The position numbers were made by a program, and so were the translations under genes. A DNA stretch of 64,000 nt, taken from assembly GCF_000832125.1 (NCBI RefSeq), contig NZ_JPRK01000006.1, forward strand, positions 62,001 to 126,000, read 5' to 3'. The stretch is from Flavobacterium hibernum. GTDB taxonomy: Bacteria > Bacteroidota > Bacteroidia > Flavobacteriales > Flavobacteriaceae. The notes beneath the pieces are model-generated. The model saw nothing but the letters and a program-made list of their open reading frames with translations. It was not told the origin of the DNA and did not search any database. Shown piece by piece: positions 42,615 to 51,200 of the stretch. Position 1 is the stretch's first letter; each line of letters begins with the position of its first letter.

Positions 42615-43754
42615 ATGAGACATTTACCTAAATTGATTTTTGTTTTATCATTTTTTATTCTTGTTGGATGCAAAAAAAATGAAACCACAGTTGTCGAAAA
42701 ATCTGAAATTGCAAAGAATAGTATCGAATACGCTTCTGGTCTTTCTATTGTAAAACAAGAAGGATACTCGATTGTAACCGTTACAGAACCGTGGCCAAAT
42801 GCTAAAGGAAAATTTACTTATGTCCTAAAAGAAAAAGACGCCAAAGTTCCGGATAGTCTACAATCATATGCTACAATAAAAGTGCCTCTGGAATCTATTG
42901 TCGTGACATCGACAACTAATATTCCGTTTTTAGAGATGTTGGAAGTCGAAAATAAATTGGTTGCTTTTCCTCATACCGATTATATTTCTTCAGAAAAAAC
43001 CAGAGCTTTAATAGACAAAGGTTCAGTAAAAAATGTAGGTGAAAATGAAAAATTAAATATTGAACAACTTATAGAATTATCTCCAGATTTAATTGTGACT
43101 TTTGGAGTAGATAATAACAATCCAGCTTTAGATAATTTGAAGAAAAGCGGTTTAAGTATCTTAATTCAAGCTGATTGGATGGAACAGTCTCCGCTAGGAA
43201 AAGCAGAATGGATTAAACTTTATGGTGCTTTATTTGGCAAGGAAGATATGGCAAAAGAGCTATTTGATAAAATTGTTTTAAGTTACGATCAGGCCAAAAA
43301 ATTGGTTGCAAATAAACCTGCAACGTCAACTGTTTTATACGGTTCTATGTACGAAGATGTTTGGTACGTTGCAAAAGGAAATAGTTGGGTTGCACAATTT
43401 ATGAAAGATGCTCATGCCAATTATTTATGGGCAGATTTAAAAGGAACCGGAAGCGAAGGTTTGTCTTTTGAAAAAATATTAGTAAAAGCAAAATCTGCAA
43501 ATTTCTGGATTGCTTCGGGATCATTTAAAAGCTTGGCAGAAGTAGAAAAAGCCAATCCGCATTACAGTCAGTTTGATGCTTTTAAAAATAAAAACGTTTA
43601 TACATTCGAAGGTAAATATGGAGCGACAGGAGGAACTGTTTATTATGAACTGGCACCAAGTCGCCCGGATTTAGTCTTAAAAGATTATATCAAGATTTTT
43701 CATCCGGATCTTTTACCAAGCTACGAATTTACTTTTGCGTCTAAATTAAACTAA
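42615..43754 (+). CDS. btuF: Corrinoid ABC transporter substrate-binding lipoprotein
   Basis: A 379-residue lipoprotein (FFILVGC, Cys20) of the helical-backbone metal-receptor (BtuF/FepB) family. Two lobes are visible: IVVTSTTNIPFLEMLEVENKLVAFP with LNIEQLIELSPDLIVTFG (about 95-185), and a second lobe after the connecting helix (ATSTVLYGSMYEDVWYVAKGNSWVAQFM). It precedes btuC and btuD in one transcript and is divergent to the salvage genes. By sequence alone it could bind a siderophore; the locus makes a corrinoid far likelier. A TACCTTTG box at 42505-42512 may be its -7 element. Confidence 0.88.
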   Translation: MRHLPKLIFVLSFFILVGCKKNETTVVEKSEIAKNSIEYASGLSIVKQEGYSIVTVTEPWPNAKGKFTYVLKEKDAKVPDSLQSYATIKVPLESIVVTSTTNIPFLEMLEVENKLVAFPHTDYISSEKTRALIDKGSVKNVGENEKLNIEQLIELSPDLIVTFGVDNNNPALDNLKKSGLSILIQADWMEQSPLGKAEWIKLYGALFGKEDMAKELFDKIVLSYDQAKKLVANKPATSTVLYGSMYEDVWYVAKGNSWVAQFMKDAHANYLWADLKGTGSEGLSFEKILVKAKSANFWIASGSFKSLAEVEKANPHYSQFDAFKNKNVYTFEGKYGATGGTVYYELAPSRPDLVLKDYIKIFHPDLLPSYEFTFASKLN

Positions 43755-43759
43755 GTTCA

Positions 43760-44788
43760 TTGATAAATAAAAAGCGAAATATAATCCTGTTTTCGGTACT
43801 TGGTTTAGTCCTTCTGTTCATGTTTTTTCTAGACATTAGTTTAGGATCGATCACCATTCCTTTCAAAGAAGTTTATACCAGTTTAACAGGTGGGCAAGCA
43901 AGCAAAACAACTTGGGAATACATTATTATTAACTATCGTTTGCCAAAAGCAATTACAGCTGTTTTGGTTGGAGTTGGGTTGGCTATAAGCGGATTATTAA
44001 TGCAAACATTATTTAGAAATCCTCTCGCAGGTCCTGATGTTTTAGGATTAAGTTCCGGAGCTATTTTGGCAGTTGCAATTGTAATTTTGGGTGCAGGTTT
44101 TTTACCATCATTTCTAAATTCGGTTTTGTTATCTCCATATATAATTGTGCTTGCATCGACATTAGGAAGTATTTCGGTTTTGATGCTCGTTTTATTAGTA
44201 GCGCAAAAGTTGCGAAATACGATGGCAATTTTAATCGTAGGACTTATGTTTGGTAGTTTTACCAGTGCTATTGTTGGGGTTTTAACCTATTTTAGTTCGG
44301 CAGAACAGTTACAGAAATTTACTTTTTGGTCATTAGGAAGTTTAGGAAGTCTTTCCTGGACATCGATTGCTATTTTGGCAGTTTGTGTGGGTTTTGGTTT
44401 ACTCTTGAGTGCTAGTAGTATAAAACCTTTAAACGCATTGCTGCTTGGCGAAAACTATGCAAAAAGTATGGGTTTGAATTATAAAAAAGCCCGACTTGTT
44501 ATCATTTTTGCCACGAGTATTTTGGCAGGAAGTATAACTGCTTTTGCGGGGCCAATTGCTTTTATTGGTTTGGCTGTGCCACATATTGCAAAGCTAACTT
44601 TTCAAACCAGTAATCATGCAGTTTTATATTGGAGTACGTTTTTTTACGGAGGTATAATTATGCTTTTTTGCGATATTGCTTCGCAATTACCGGGATTAGA
44701 AACCACATTGCCAATCAATGCAATCACCTCTATAATTGGTGCGCCGGTTGTAGTTTATTTGCTAATGCGTAAAAGAAATTTTCAGTAA
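43760..44788 (+). CDS. btuC: Corrinoid ABC transporter permease (FecCD family)
   Basis: A 342-residue permease with about ten helices. FecCD signatures: YRLPKAITAVLVGVGLAISGLLMQTLFRNPLAGPDVLGLSSGA (about 55-97), LLLGENYAKSMGLNYKKAR (the ATPase-contact loop) and GPIAFIGLAVPHIAKL. The start is TTG, five bases after the btuF stop; no upstream ATG is available without overlap. Pairs with the BtuD-type ATPase, whose gene is separated by 232 bases of repeat DNA. Confidence 0.93.
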   Translation: MINKKRNIILFSVLGLVLLFMFFLDISLGSITIPFKEVYTSLTGGQASKTTWEYIIINYRLPKAITAVLVGVGLAISGLLMQTLFRNPLAGPDVLGLSSGAILAVAIVILGAGFLPSFLNSVLLSPYIIVLASTLGSISVLMLVLLVAQKLRNTMAILIVGLMFGSFTSAIVGVLTYFSSAEQLQKFTFWSLGSLGSLSWTSIAILAVCVGFGLLLSASSIKPLNALLLGENYAKSMGLNYKKARLVIIFATSILAGSITAFAGPIAFIGLAVPHIAKLTFQTSNHAVLYWSTFFYGGIIMLFCDIASQLPGLETTLPINAITSIIGAPVVVYLLMRKRNFQ

Positions 44789-44795
44789 AAATATT

Positions 44796-44870
44796 AGCCA
44801 CAGATTGCATAGATTAAACGGATTGTCGCAGGTTATTTTAATTGTTTTAATCTTAAAAAAACTTAGTAAC
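44796..44870. repeat. 'gccacagatt' element, copy 1 between btuC and btuD
   Basis: Begins TATTAGCCACAGATTGCATA and contains GATTAAACGGATTGTCGCAG. Its right half is degenerate. Confidence 0.75.
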
Positions 44871-44895
44871 AATAAAGAAAAATTTTGGCAAATAT

Positions 44896-45012
44896 ATTAG
44901 CCACAGATTGCACGGATTAAACAGATTGCCACAGTTTATTTAAAATCAATTTAATCCTTGTAATCTGTGGCGAAAAAACTTAGCAACTTAGTATCTCAGT
45001 CACTTAGCAACT
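44896..45012. repeat. 'gccacagatt' element, copy 2 between btuC and btuD
   Basis: Begins TATTAGCCACAGATTGCACG, closes with CCTTGTAATCTGTGGC, and continues with AGCAACTTAGTATCTCAGT (44978-44996), which is also found at 5503-5521. Tandem to copy 1, about 100 bases apart. Confidence 0.8.
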
Positions 45013-45020
45013 AAAAAAAA

Positions 45021-45797
45021 ATGAGTATCATTCTAAAAACTATAAACTTAACTATTGGCTATAAGTCCAAGAAATCGGTTGTAACTATTGCTGAGAATCT
45101 AAATTTAAATCTAGCTTCGGGAAAACTGATTTCATTAATTGGAGCAAACGGAATTGGAAAATCGACTTTGTTACGAACCATTACGGGAATTCAGCAACCT
45201 TTATCTGGGGATGTGTTTTTGAATGATCAGAATATAAACTCCTACAAACCTTTAGATTTAGCACAGAATTTAAGTTTGGTTTTAACCGAAAAATTACCGC
45301 CGAGTAATTTATCTGTTTTTGAGTTAGTCGCGCTCGGACGTCAGCCTTACACGAATTGGATTGGTACTTTAAACCAAACAGATATCGAAAAAGTTCAGGA
45401 AGCTTTAGAATTGACTCAAATCGAACATTTGGCTCAAAAAAAGCATTTCGAAATAAGCGATGGACAATTGCAAAAAGTTCTAATTGCGCGAGCTTTGGCG
45501 CAAGATACTCCGTTAATTATTTTGGATGAACCTACAACGCATCTTGATTTATTGCATAAAGTTTCACTGTTTAAATTGCTAAAGAAGCTAACTCAGGAAA
45601 CACAAAAATGTATTTTATTTTCGACACACGATATCGATTTGGCAATTCAGTTAAGTGACGAAATGATTATTATGACACCAGAAGTTGTTGTGCAGGATGA
45701 ACCTTGTAATTTGATTTCAAACGGAAGTTTTGCGACTTTGTTCAAAGACGAACATATTACTTTTGATGCAGAAAAAGGGAAATTTATAATTACTTAG
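45021..45797 (+). CDS. btuD: Corrinoid ABC transporter ATPase
   Basis: A 258-residue ATPase: Walker A LIGANGIGKSTLL (about 37-49), Q-loop LVLTEKLPPSNL, signature ISDGQLQKVLIARALAQ (the usual LSGGQ appears as ISDGQ, as in several FepC/BtuD proteins), Walker B LIILDEPTTHLD and switch His in FSTHDIDLAI. It energises BtuC. The gene is cut off from btuC by repeated intergenic DNA, and therefore may need read-through or a promoter of its own. Confidence 0.92.
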   Translation: MSIILKTINLTIGYKSKKSVVTIAENLNLNLASGKLISLIGANGIGKSTLLRTITGIQQPLSGDVFLNDQNINSYKPLDLAQNLSLVLTEKLPPSNLSVFELVALGRQPYTNWIGTLNQTDIEKVQEALELTQIEHLAQKKHFEISDGQLQKVLIARALAQDTPLIILDEPTTHLDLLHKVSLFKLLKKLTQETQKCILFSTHDIDLAIQLSDEMIIMTPEVVVQDEPCNLISNGSFATLFKDEHITFDAEKGKFIIT

Positions 45798-45805
45798 ATT
45801 TTTTT

Positions 45806-45910
45806 CAGGAGTTAATCATGCTGTCCACTATATCTTTTGCAGCTCCCGAAGCCTCGGAACCGCCACAAAAGGATACCGCTCCCATCAGGGCTAGGGCATT
45901 AGTTTTCATA
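45806..45910 (-). other. GC-rich structured islet; possible small RNA or 34-residue ORF
   Basis: The stretch 45836-45899 is about 61% G+C by hand count within AT-rich flanks. TATCTTTTG (45832-45840) can pair with CAAAAGGATA (45867-45876) around an inner CCGA/TCGG stem, and CCCATCAGGG forms a second small hairpin. On the minus strand an ATG at 45910 opens a 34-codon frame starting MKTNALALMGAVSFCGGSEA, ending TGA at 45806. The frame could be genuine or incidental to a structured repeat or RNA. Confidence 0.45.
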
Positions 45911-45948
45911 AAACATTAAGCCGATTTGACAATTAAACAAATAAGCGA

Positions 45949-46404
45949 TTAAACTTTTAATCCAATTTGTCTTTTAGCTTCACCAACAACAAAAGCCACA
46001 GAATTGGCAATATTAAAACTTCTAATTAATTTTGACATTGGAATGGTTAAGTGGTTTTCAAAACGATCAAGAACCTCTTTACTTAATCCAACACTTTCTT
46101 TACCAAAAACCAACCAATCGCCATCTTGAAAATCAGTTTCGAGATACGATTTATCGGCATGAGAACTCATTAAAAAAACACGAGATTGATCTGGAACTTG
46201 CGCAATCCATTCTTCGATGTTTTGATATTCAGTAACATCAAGATGTACCCAATAATCCAGACCGGAACGTTTCAGGTTTTTGTCGTTAATTACAAATCCA
46301 AAAGGGTGAATTAAATGCAGGCGACTTTCCGTACCTACACACAAGCGTCCAATATTTCCAGTATTATTTGGTATTTCAGGTTCAACAAGAACTACGTTTA
46401 GCAT
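45949..46404 (-). CDS. trmL: tRNA (cytidine(34)-2'-O)-methyltransferase
   Basis: SPOUT-class methyltransferase that modifies the wobble base of tRNA-Leu. A 151-residue protein: VEPEIPNNTGNIGRLCVGT at the N-terminus, LVFGKESVGLSKEVL (about 100-115) and the knot region IPMSKLIRSFNIANSVAFVVGE, all typical of TrmL. SGLDYWVHLDV is also conserved. Single gene; AT-rich flanks on both sides contain related 'cgattaaac / gtttaatcg' strings. Confidence 0.93.
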   Translation of the reverse strand: MLNVVLVEPEIPNNTGNIGRLCVGTESRLHLIHPFGFVINDKNLKRSGLDYWVHLDVTEYQNIEEWIAQVPDQSRVFLMSSHADKSYLETDFQDGDWLVFGKESVGLSKEVLDRFENHLTIPMSKLIRSFNIANSVAFVVGEAKRQIGLKV

Positions 46405-46456
46405 TATCGTTTATTTGTTTATTTGGTTAATCGTTTATTCGGAAATTATCTAATTC

Positions 46457-47062
46457 TCAAATTGCCGCATTATCTAATTTAAAAAAATCAGAAACTTCAA
46501 GAACTTCTCCGGCTTTTAAGTTTTGCAAATATACATTTCCTATTCTAACGCGAACCAATCGTAACGTTGGAAAACCAACCGCAGCAGTCATTTTTCGAAC
46601 CTGACGAAATTTTCCTTCATTAACCGTTATTGAAGCCCAGGAAGTGGGACCGTGACGTTCGTCTCTTATTTTCTTGGCTCTTGGACCAAAATCAGGAATA
46701 TCAGTCACGATAAAAGCAGAACAAGGTTTAGTTTGATATTTTCCACCATCAAAACCAATTTCGACACCTTTTTGCAATTGTTCGATAGCTTCGGGAGTTA
46801 TAATTCCATCGACTTGAACATAATATTCTTTGTCGACTTTTTTGCTTCTTATTTGTTCGCTAACTTTTCCATCAGTCGTCAATAAAAGTAAACCTTCAGA
46901 ATCTTCATCAAGTCTTCCAATTGCCATTGTGCCAACGGGAAAATTGTGCAATTCGCCTAAAAGTTTTTTCTTCCTTTTTAATTCGTATATAAATTGACTT
47001 AAATAGCCGTAAGGTTTAAAAAGAATAAAATGGTGATGCATTTTGTGTTTTTTAGAATGCAA
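46457..47062 (-). CDS. rluE: 23S rRNA pseudouridine synthase, RluE-like
   Basis: RsuA/RluB/E/F-family pseudouridine synthase lacking an S4 domain, like RluE. ILFKPYGYLSQF is the opening block; GRLDEDSEGLLLLTTDG contains the catalytic Asp (about residue 51). KEYYVQVDG, VNEGKFRQVRKMTAAVGFPTLRLVRVRIG are the conserved C-terminal blocks. Two starts are possible: the frame opens at 47062, but ATG at 47041 (MHHHFILF) aligns better with the family. Modifies one uridine of 23S rRNA; the exact position is by analogy. Confidence 0.9.
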   Translation of the reverse strand: MHSKKHKMHHHFILFKPYGYLSQFIYELKRKKKLLGELHNFPVGTMAIGRLDEDSEGLLLLTTDGKVSEQIRSKKVDKEYYVQVDGIITPEAIEQLQKGVEIGFDGGKYQTKPCSAFIVTDIPDFGPRAKKIRDERHGPTSWASITVNEGKFRQVRKMTAAVGFPTLRLVRVRIGNVYLQNLKAGEVLEVSDFFKLDNAAI

Positions 47063-47097
47063 AGATAGTTTTGTTTCAGATGTAATACCAATTTAAA

Positions 47098-47307
47098 CTA
47101 TTCCTGTTTCTCCTTTTTCATTTTCGTTTGCCATAGATAAACAAACCAAACTAGAGTTATTCCAAAAATGACAAATAACAACGGATAATAGTTTTTGAAA
47201 AAATCATGAAAGTAACTTCCAATTAAAATATAGGCCGATGCCATGCAGAGTTTTATGATTGAAAATTCGGCATTTGACCAACTAGTTTTGATTTTTAAAA
47301 AATTCAT
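47098..47307 (-). CDS. Small two-helix membrane protein
   Basis: A 69-residue protein with two predicted membrane helices, about 17-33 (IIKLCMASAYILIGSYF) and 42-58 (LLFVIFGITLVWFVYLW), and a basic C-terminus (QTKMKKEKQE). Codon usage and composition look coding, and the frame fills the gap upstream of rluE without overlap. Not recognised; function unknown. Confidence 0.6.
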   Translation of the reverse strand: MNFLKIKTSWSNAEFSIIKLCMASAYILIGSYFHDFFKNYYPLLFVIFGITLVWFVYLWQTKMKKEKQE

Positions 47308-47499
47308 AATACCAAATTTTAGAGTTACTTATAAAAGTATGATTTTGACTATTAGCATACAATATTGAGTGTTTAATATTTTGATTTGTATGCTATTGGG
47401 ATTTTAAAGAATCCATATTTAAACCAAAAGCTATGTTAAAAGGTTAATTTCTCCATCTTAAAATTCGTAATATTATATAGTAATGAAAAATATAACGTC

Positions 47500-47868
47500 A
47501 TGGAAAATAATAATTTAGGTTCTAAGAAAATAAATGGAACGCAAAAAGATAGCGATTCAGCAAAAGGTAAAAATGTTTCTCATAATGCAGATTCAGATGC
47601 TGCTAAACTAAAAAAAGAAGTTGTAACTGATGCCGCTGGAAATAAAGAAATTGTGGATCGGGCGCGAAATGTAAACGAAAATATTGAAGAAATTTCAAAT
47701 GAAGTAAATCCGAATAATCCAAATGTTAATCGAGGTGTTGACACAGATGAAGAGGCGCAGAAAACAGTCGAAAATAAAGATCGAAATTCTGATGTTGCCC
47801 CTAATCGTTATCCAAATTCGCATCCTGATAATCATGAAGACAGAGGAAATATGAAATTAGATGAGTGA
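47500..47868 (+). CDS. Hydrophilic, probably disordered protein
   Basis: A 122-residue protein with almost no hydrophobic residues: Asn, Asp, Lys, Glu and Ser dominate (e.g. MENNNLGSKKINGTQKDSDS, ending HPDNHEDRGNMKLDE). No signal peptide or membrane span. The composition is that of stress-linked hydrophilins or intrinsically disordered proteins. No family is recognised. A hairpin terminator follows at 47923-47957. Function is not assigned; a desiccation or osmotic-stress role would be only a guess. Confidence 0.7.
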   Translation: MENNNLGSKKINGTQKDSDSAKGKNVSHNADSDAAKLKKEVVTDAAGNKEIVDRARNVNENIEEISNEVNPNNPNVNRGVDTDEEAQKTVENKDRNSDVAPNRYPNSHPDNHEDRGNMKLDE

Positions 47869-47922
47869 TATTTTTTACTACTCTGGATTTTGCTAAGTTT
47901 CTTATTCTTAATTATAAAATTT

Positions 47923-47957
47923 AAAAGCTATCTCGATTTGAGATGGCTTTTTTTTTG
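47923..47957 (+). terminator. Terminator of the hydrophilic-protein gene
   Basis: AAAAGCTATCTC / GAGATGGCTTTT with one G-U pair, loop GATTT, long T-run. Confidence 0.88.
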
Positions 47958-48154
47958 TTACATAAATTACATTGTAAAAATTATTTATAAGATTTATTTT
48001 ATTAAAAATTATAATTACGTTAATTCGTACAATAGTATATAATTTTATAAAGTCGATATATACCTGATAATTTGTAAAATAATATCAAATTAAATTGAGT
48101 TTTGTTGGAGAATGTTTATAAAATGAAATACAATAAGTTTAAGTTTTCGCAATA

Positions 48155-48183
48155 TTCGCTTAACTTTAAACGACATAAATTTG
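48155..48183 (+). promoter_or_regulatory. Probable promoter of the secreted nuclease gene
   Basis: TAAATTTG at 48176-48183 with TTC (not TTG) at 48155-48157 and an 18-base spacer, 29 bases before the ATG. Confidence 0.55.
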
Positions 48184-48212
48184 ATTTCTAAAAACTTTAT
48201 TTTTTTTAACGT

Positions 48213-51200
48213 ATGAAAAACAATTACTCTGTTCGCCATCTCATGGCTTTATTAAGTTTTTTTTATTGTTGTTCTGGGAGTCTTTTTGCCCAGATAATAA
48301 TGCCAGCAAAACAAACATTGCCTTACAAGCAAAAATTTGATACTTGGCCAAATGATGCAACGCCCGAGGCAACGAGCTTTTTACCAGGTTTTCAAGGATG
48401 GGTTGCAGGAGCAAATGTTTCTGGGCCAACTCAATATATTACAGATGCTACTCTAACTGCAAATGCTACAATAATTGCAGGTAAAGATGCAGCAAATACA
48501 GCTGGAAGCTTTTATAACTATGGCGGAAAAATAGGTTTTCTAAATACAGGAACATTTAATTTTGCGCTTGGTTTTGCTTTTTCAAGTATTGGACAAACAG
48601 ATATAAAAGTTCAGTATGATGCAATTACGATTAGAAATCCTTACGATGTACCTCCAAAGACTACTAATACGAGAATCAATGAAATGATTCTGCAATATAG
48701 AATTGGAGATAATACCCCTTTTATTAATCTACTAGATACGGCGTATAAAAATAATACAGATAATCAACTAAGTGGTGTAGCAGATCAAAATTTGAAAACA
48801 ATAACAGTTGTTTTACCTGCTGAATGCGAAAACAAAGACTTAGTTCAAATTAGATGGATTTCAAAACAAGAGTCTGGAGGAGGTTCAAGACCTTCTTTTG
48901 CAATCGATAATATTGTAATTGGAAGCGATGTTACTGCACCAATTGCTGCTTCGGGTTATCCAAAAGCAGAAAATATTTATGGCGAAAGTTTTGATTTTTC
49001 GAACAAACTAAACGAAGTAGCCAAAACGTATTACGTTTTAGTACCGTCAGGAAGTGCACAACCAACAGTTGCACAATTAAAAGCTGGTCAAAATGCAACT
49101 GGAACAGCGGCTTTACAATCTGGTTTATTAGACATTACAAATCCTGCTGAGACTGTTGTTAAAAATTTCGCAGGATTAAGTTTAGGAACTTCATATTCGG
49201 TGTTTTCTGTTTCTGAAGATCCTTATGGAAACATTCAGTCTGTAATTAACAAAGTTGATGTTACTACTGCAAGCGTGCCAACTCCCTTAGTATCTCCTTC
49301 AGTAGCTTCTTTAGATTTGGGTTTTTCACAGTCTAATTTTGCATCAGATGTTTTAAGTTATAAAATTCAAGCCGTAAATCTTACGAATGATGTAGTTTTA
49401 ACTTCAACGGCAAATTTTTCAATATCTAAAGACAATACTACTTTTAGTTCTTCTGTAACTTTTACTGTTGCTGATTTAGCTTCAAATGCAACACCAACAG
49501 TTTATGTAAAGTTTACACCAAATGCTCTTACTGGTTTTTCGGGACAAATAGCGCATGCAACAACTGGTGGACCTACTAGAATTGTAACACTTAGCGGAGT
49601 TGGAATTAATGCTTATCAGCAAGGTTTTAACGATCTAAATGTTTTAACAAATAGTGGATGGACACAATTTGATTTAGCTGGGCCTTTAAACAAATGGGCA
49701 GCAACAACAGTTACAAGAAATGTAAATTCTGGAACTGGAGCTGTTTTGATAAATGGATATTCTGATACGGTAGCGAGTAAAGATTGGTTGATTTCTCCAA
49801 AATTGCATTTAGAGAATTTTGACAAATTTGCTTTGCTTTCGTTTTATTCCCGAAAGTTTTATGCAGGTGCTAATTTAAAATTAATGGTTTCTACAGATTA
49901 CGATGGTAAAAGTAATCCTGAAGGAGCTACTTGGGTAGAACTAAATGGTAATTTTCCAACTACAACCGGAACATATGCGCAATCGCAATATATTAAGTTA
50001 GACGCTTACAAAACAAGTCATACATATTTGGCGTGGGTTTATGCAACAACAGCTGGTGGATTAAACAATGCTGCCGAATGGTCGCTAGATGATATATCTA
50101 TTACCAATGAGCCTGGTTACATTGATACAAAACCAGTTTTAGATTTTGGTGATGTACTTCCAAATGCTGTTTCTGCAAGTCAAACCTTTACGCTTAAGGC
50201 GGAAGGACAAGGAGATATTACACTTACAGCTCCAGCAGATTTTCAACTATCTTTAAACAATACGTCATTTCAATCGACTATAGTAGTTTCGGCGGCTGAT
50301 GCGTTAGCAACCAAAACAATTTATGCAAGATTTACGCCTTCTGTAAAAGCATTAACTATTTCGGGTGTTGTAACGGTAGCAGGAAATTCTATCAACAAAC
50401 AAATTGGGAATTTTACAGGTTCTTCTGTGCTAAAAGCAGATACTTTTGATGTTGTAACCTATAATTTAGAGTTTTTTGGTACAGCTGTAAAAGATGCAAA
50501 AGGTGTTGAATTTGGTCCAACAAATAATACACTACAAGTCGAAAATGTTGCCAAAGTAATGAATAAATTAAATGCTGACGTTTATGTAGTTCAGGAAGTT
50601 TCAGACGAACCTTCGTTAGATGATTTGATTAAAAAGATAAGCGTTAACGGAAAAACGTTCGATAAAACGATCTCGACTTCATGGTCTTATTCTTTTGAGA
50701 AAACACCAGATCCATTTTTTCCACCACAAAAATTAGTGGTACTTTATAATACACAAACGACTACAGTAAAAAAGACTCGTGTAATGTTTAAAGATTTATA
50801 CGATCAAATACAAGCCGATAAAACAACTTTACCAAATTACCCTGGAGGTAGTAGTAAAAGTTTCTTCTCATCTGGACGTTTGCCTTACATGGTAAAAATA
50901 GAAACTAATATTGCAGGAGTTACAAAAGAAATTAATTTGATCGATCTTCACGCGCGTGCCAATAGCGGAACGGATATTAGTAGATACAACATGCGTAAAT
51001 ATGATTCTCAGGTATTAAAAGACAGTTTAGATCAATATTATCCAAATTCTAATTTAATCATTTTAGGAGATTATAATGATGATGTTAAAGCATCTGTAAT
51101 TACGCCAAATCCTTCTTCGTATAAAATGTTTGTTGATGATACTGCTAATTATACTGCGCTTACTTTAGAAATTAGTAAAGCTGGTGCTTTTAGTTATTTG

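Larger units (their letters stand above)
47869..48212. other. 344-base intergenic region
   Basis: Holds the terminator of the hydrophilic-protein gene (47923-47957) and the probable promoter of the nuclease gene (48155-48183). Between them is very AT-rich DNA in which I see no gene or repeat. Confidence 0.7.

Noticed and set aside
48123..48191. 22-codon ATG frame starting MKYNKFKF upstream of the secreted nuclease
   Set aside because: It spans the predicted -33/-7 promoter elements of the nuclease gene and has no membrane or motif features; probably chance in AT-rich DNA.
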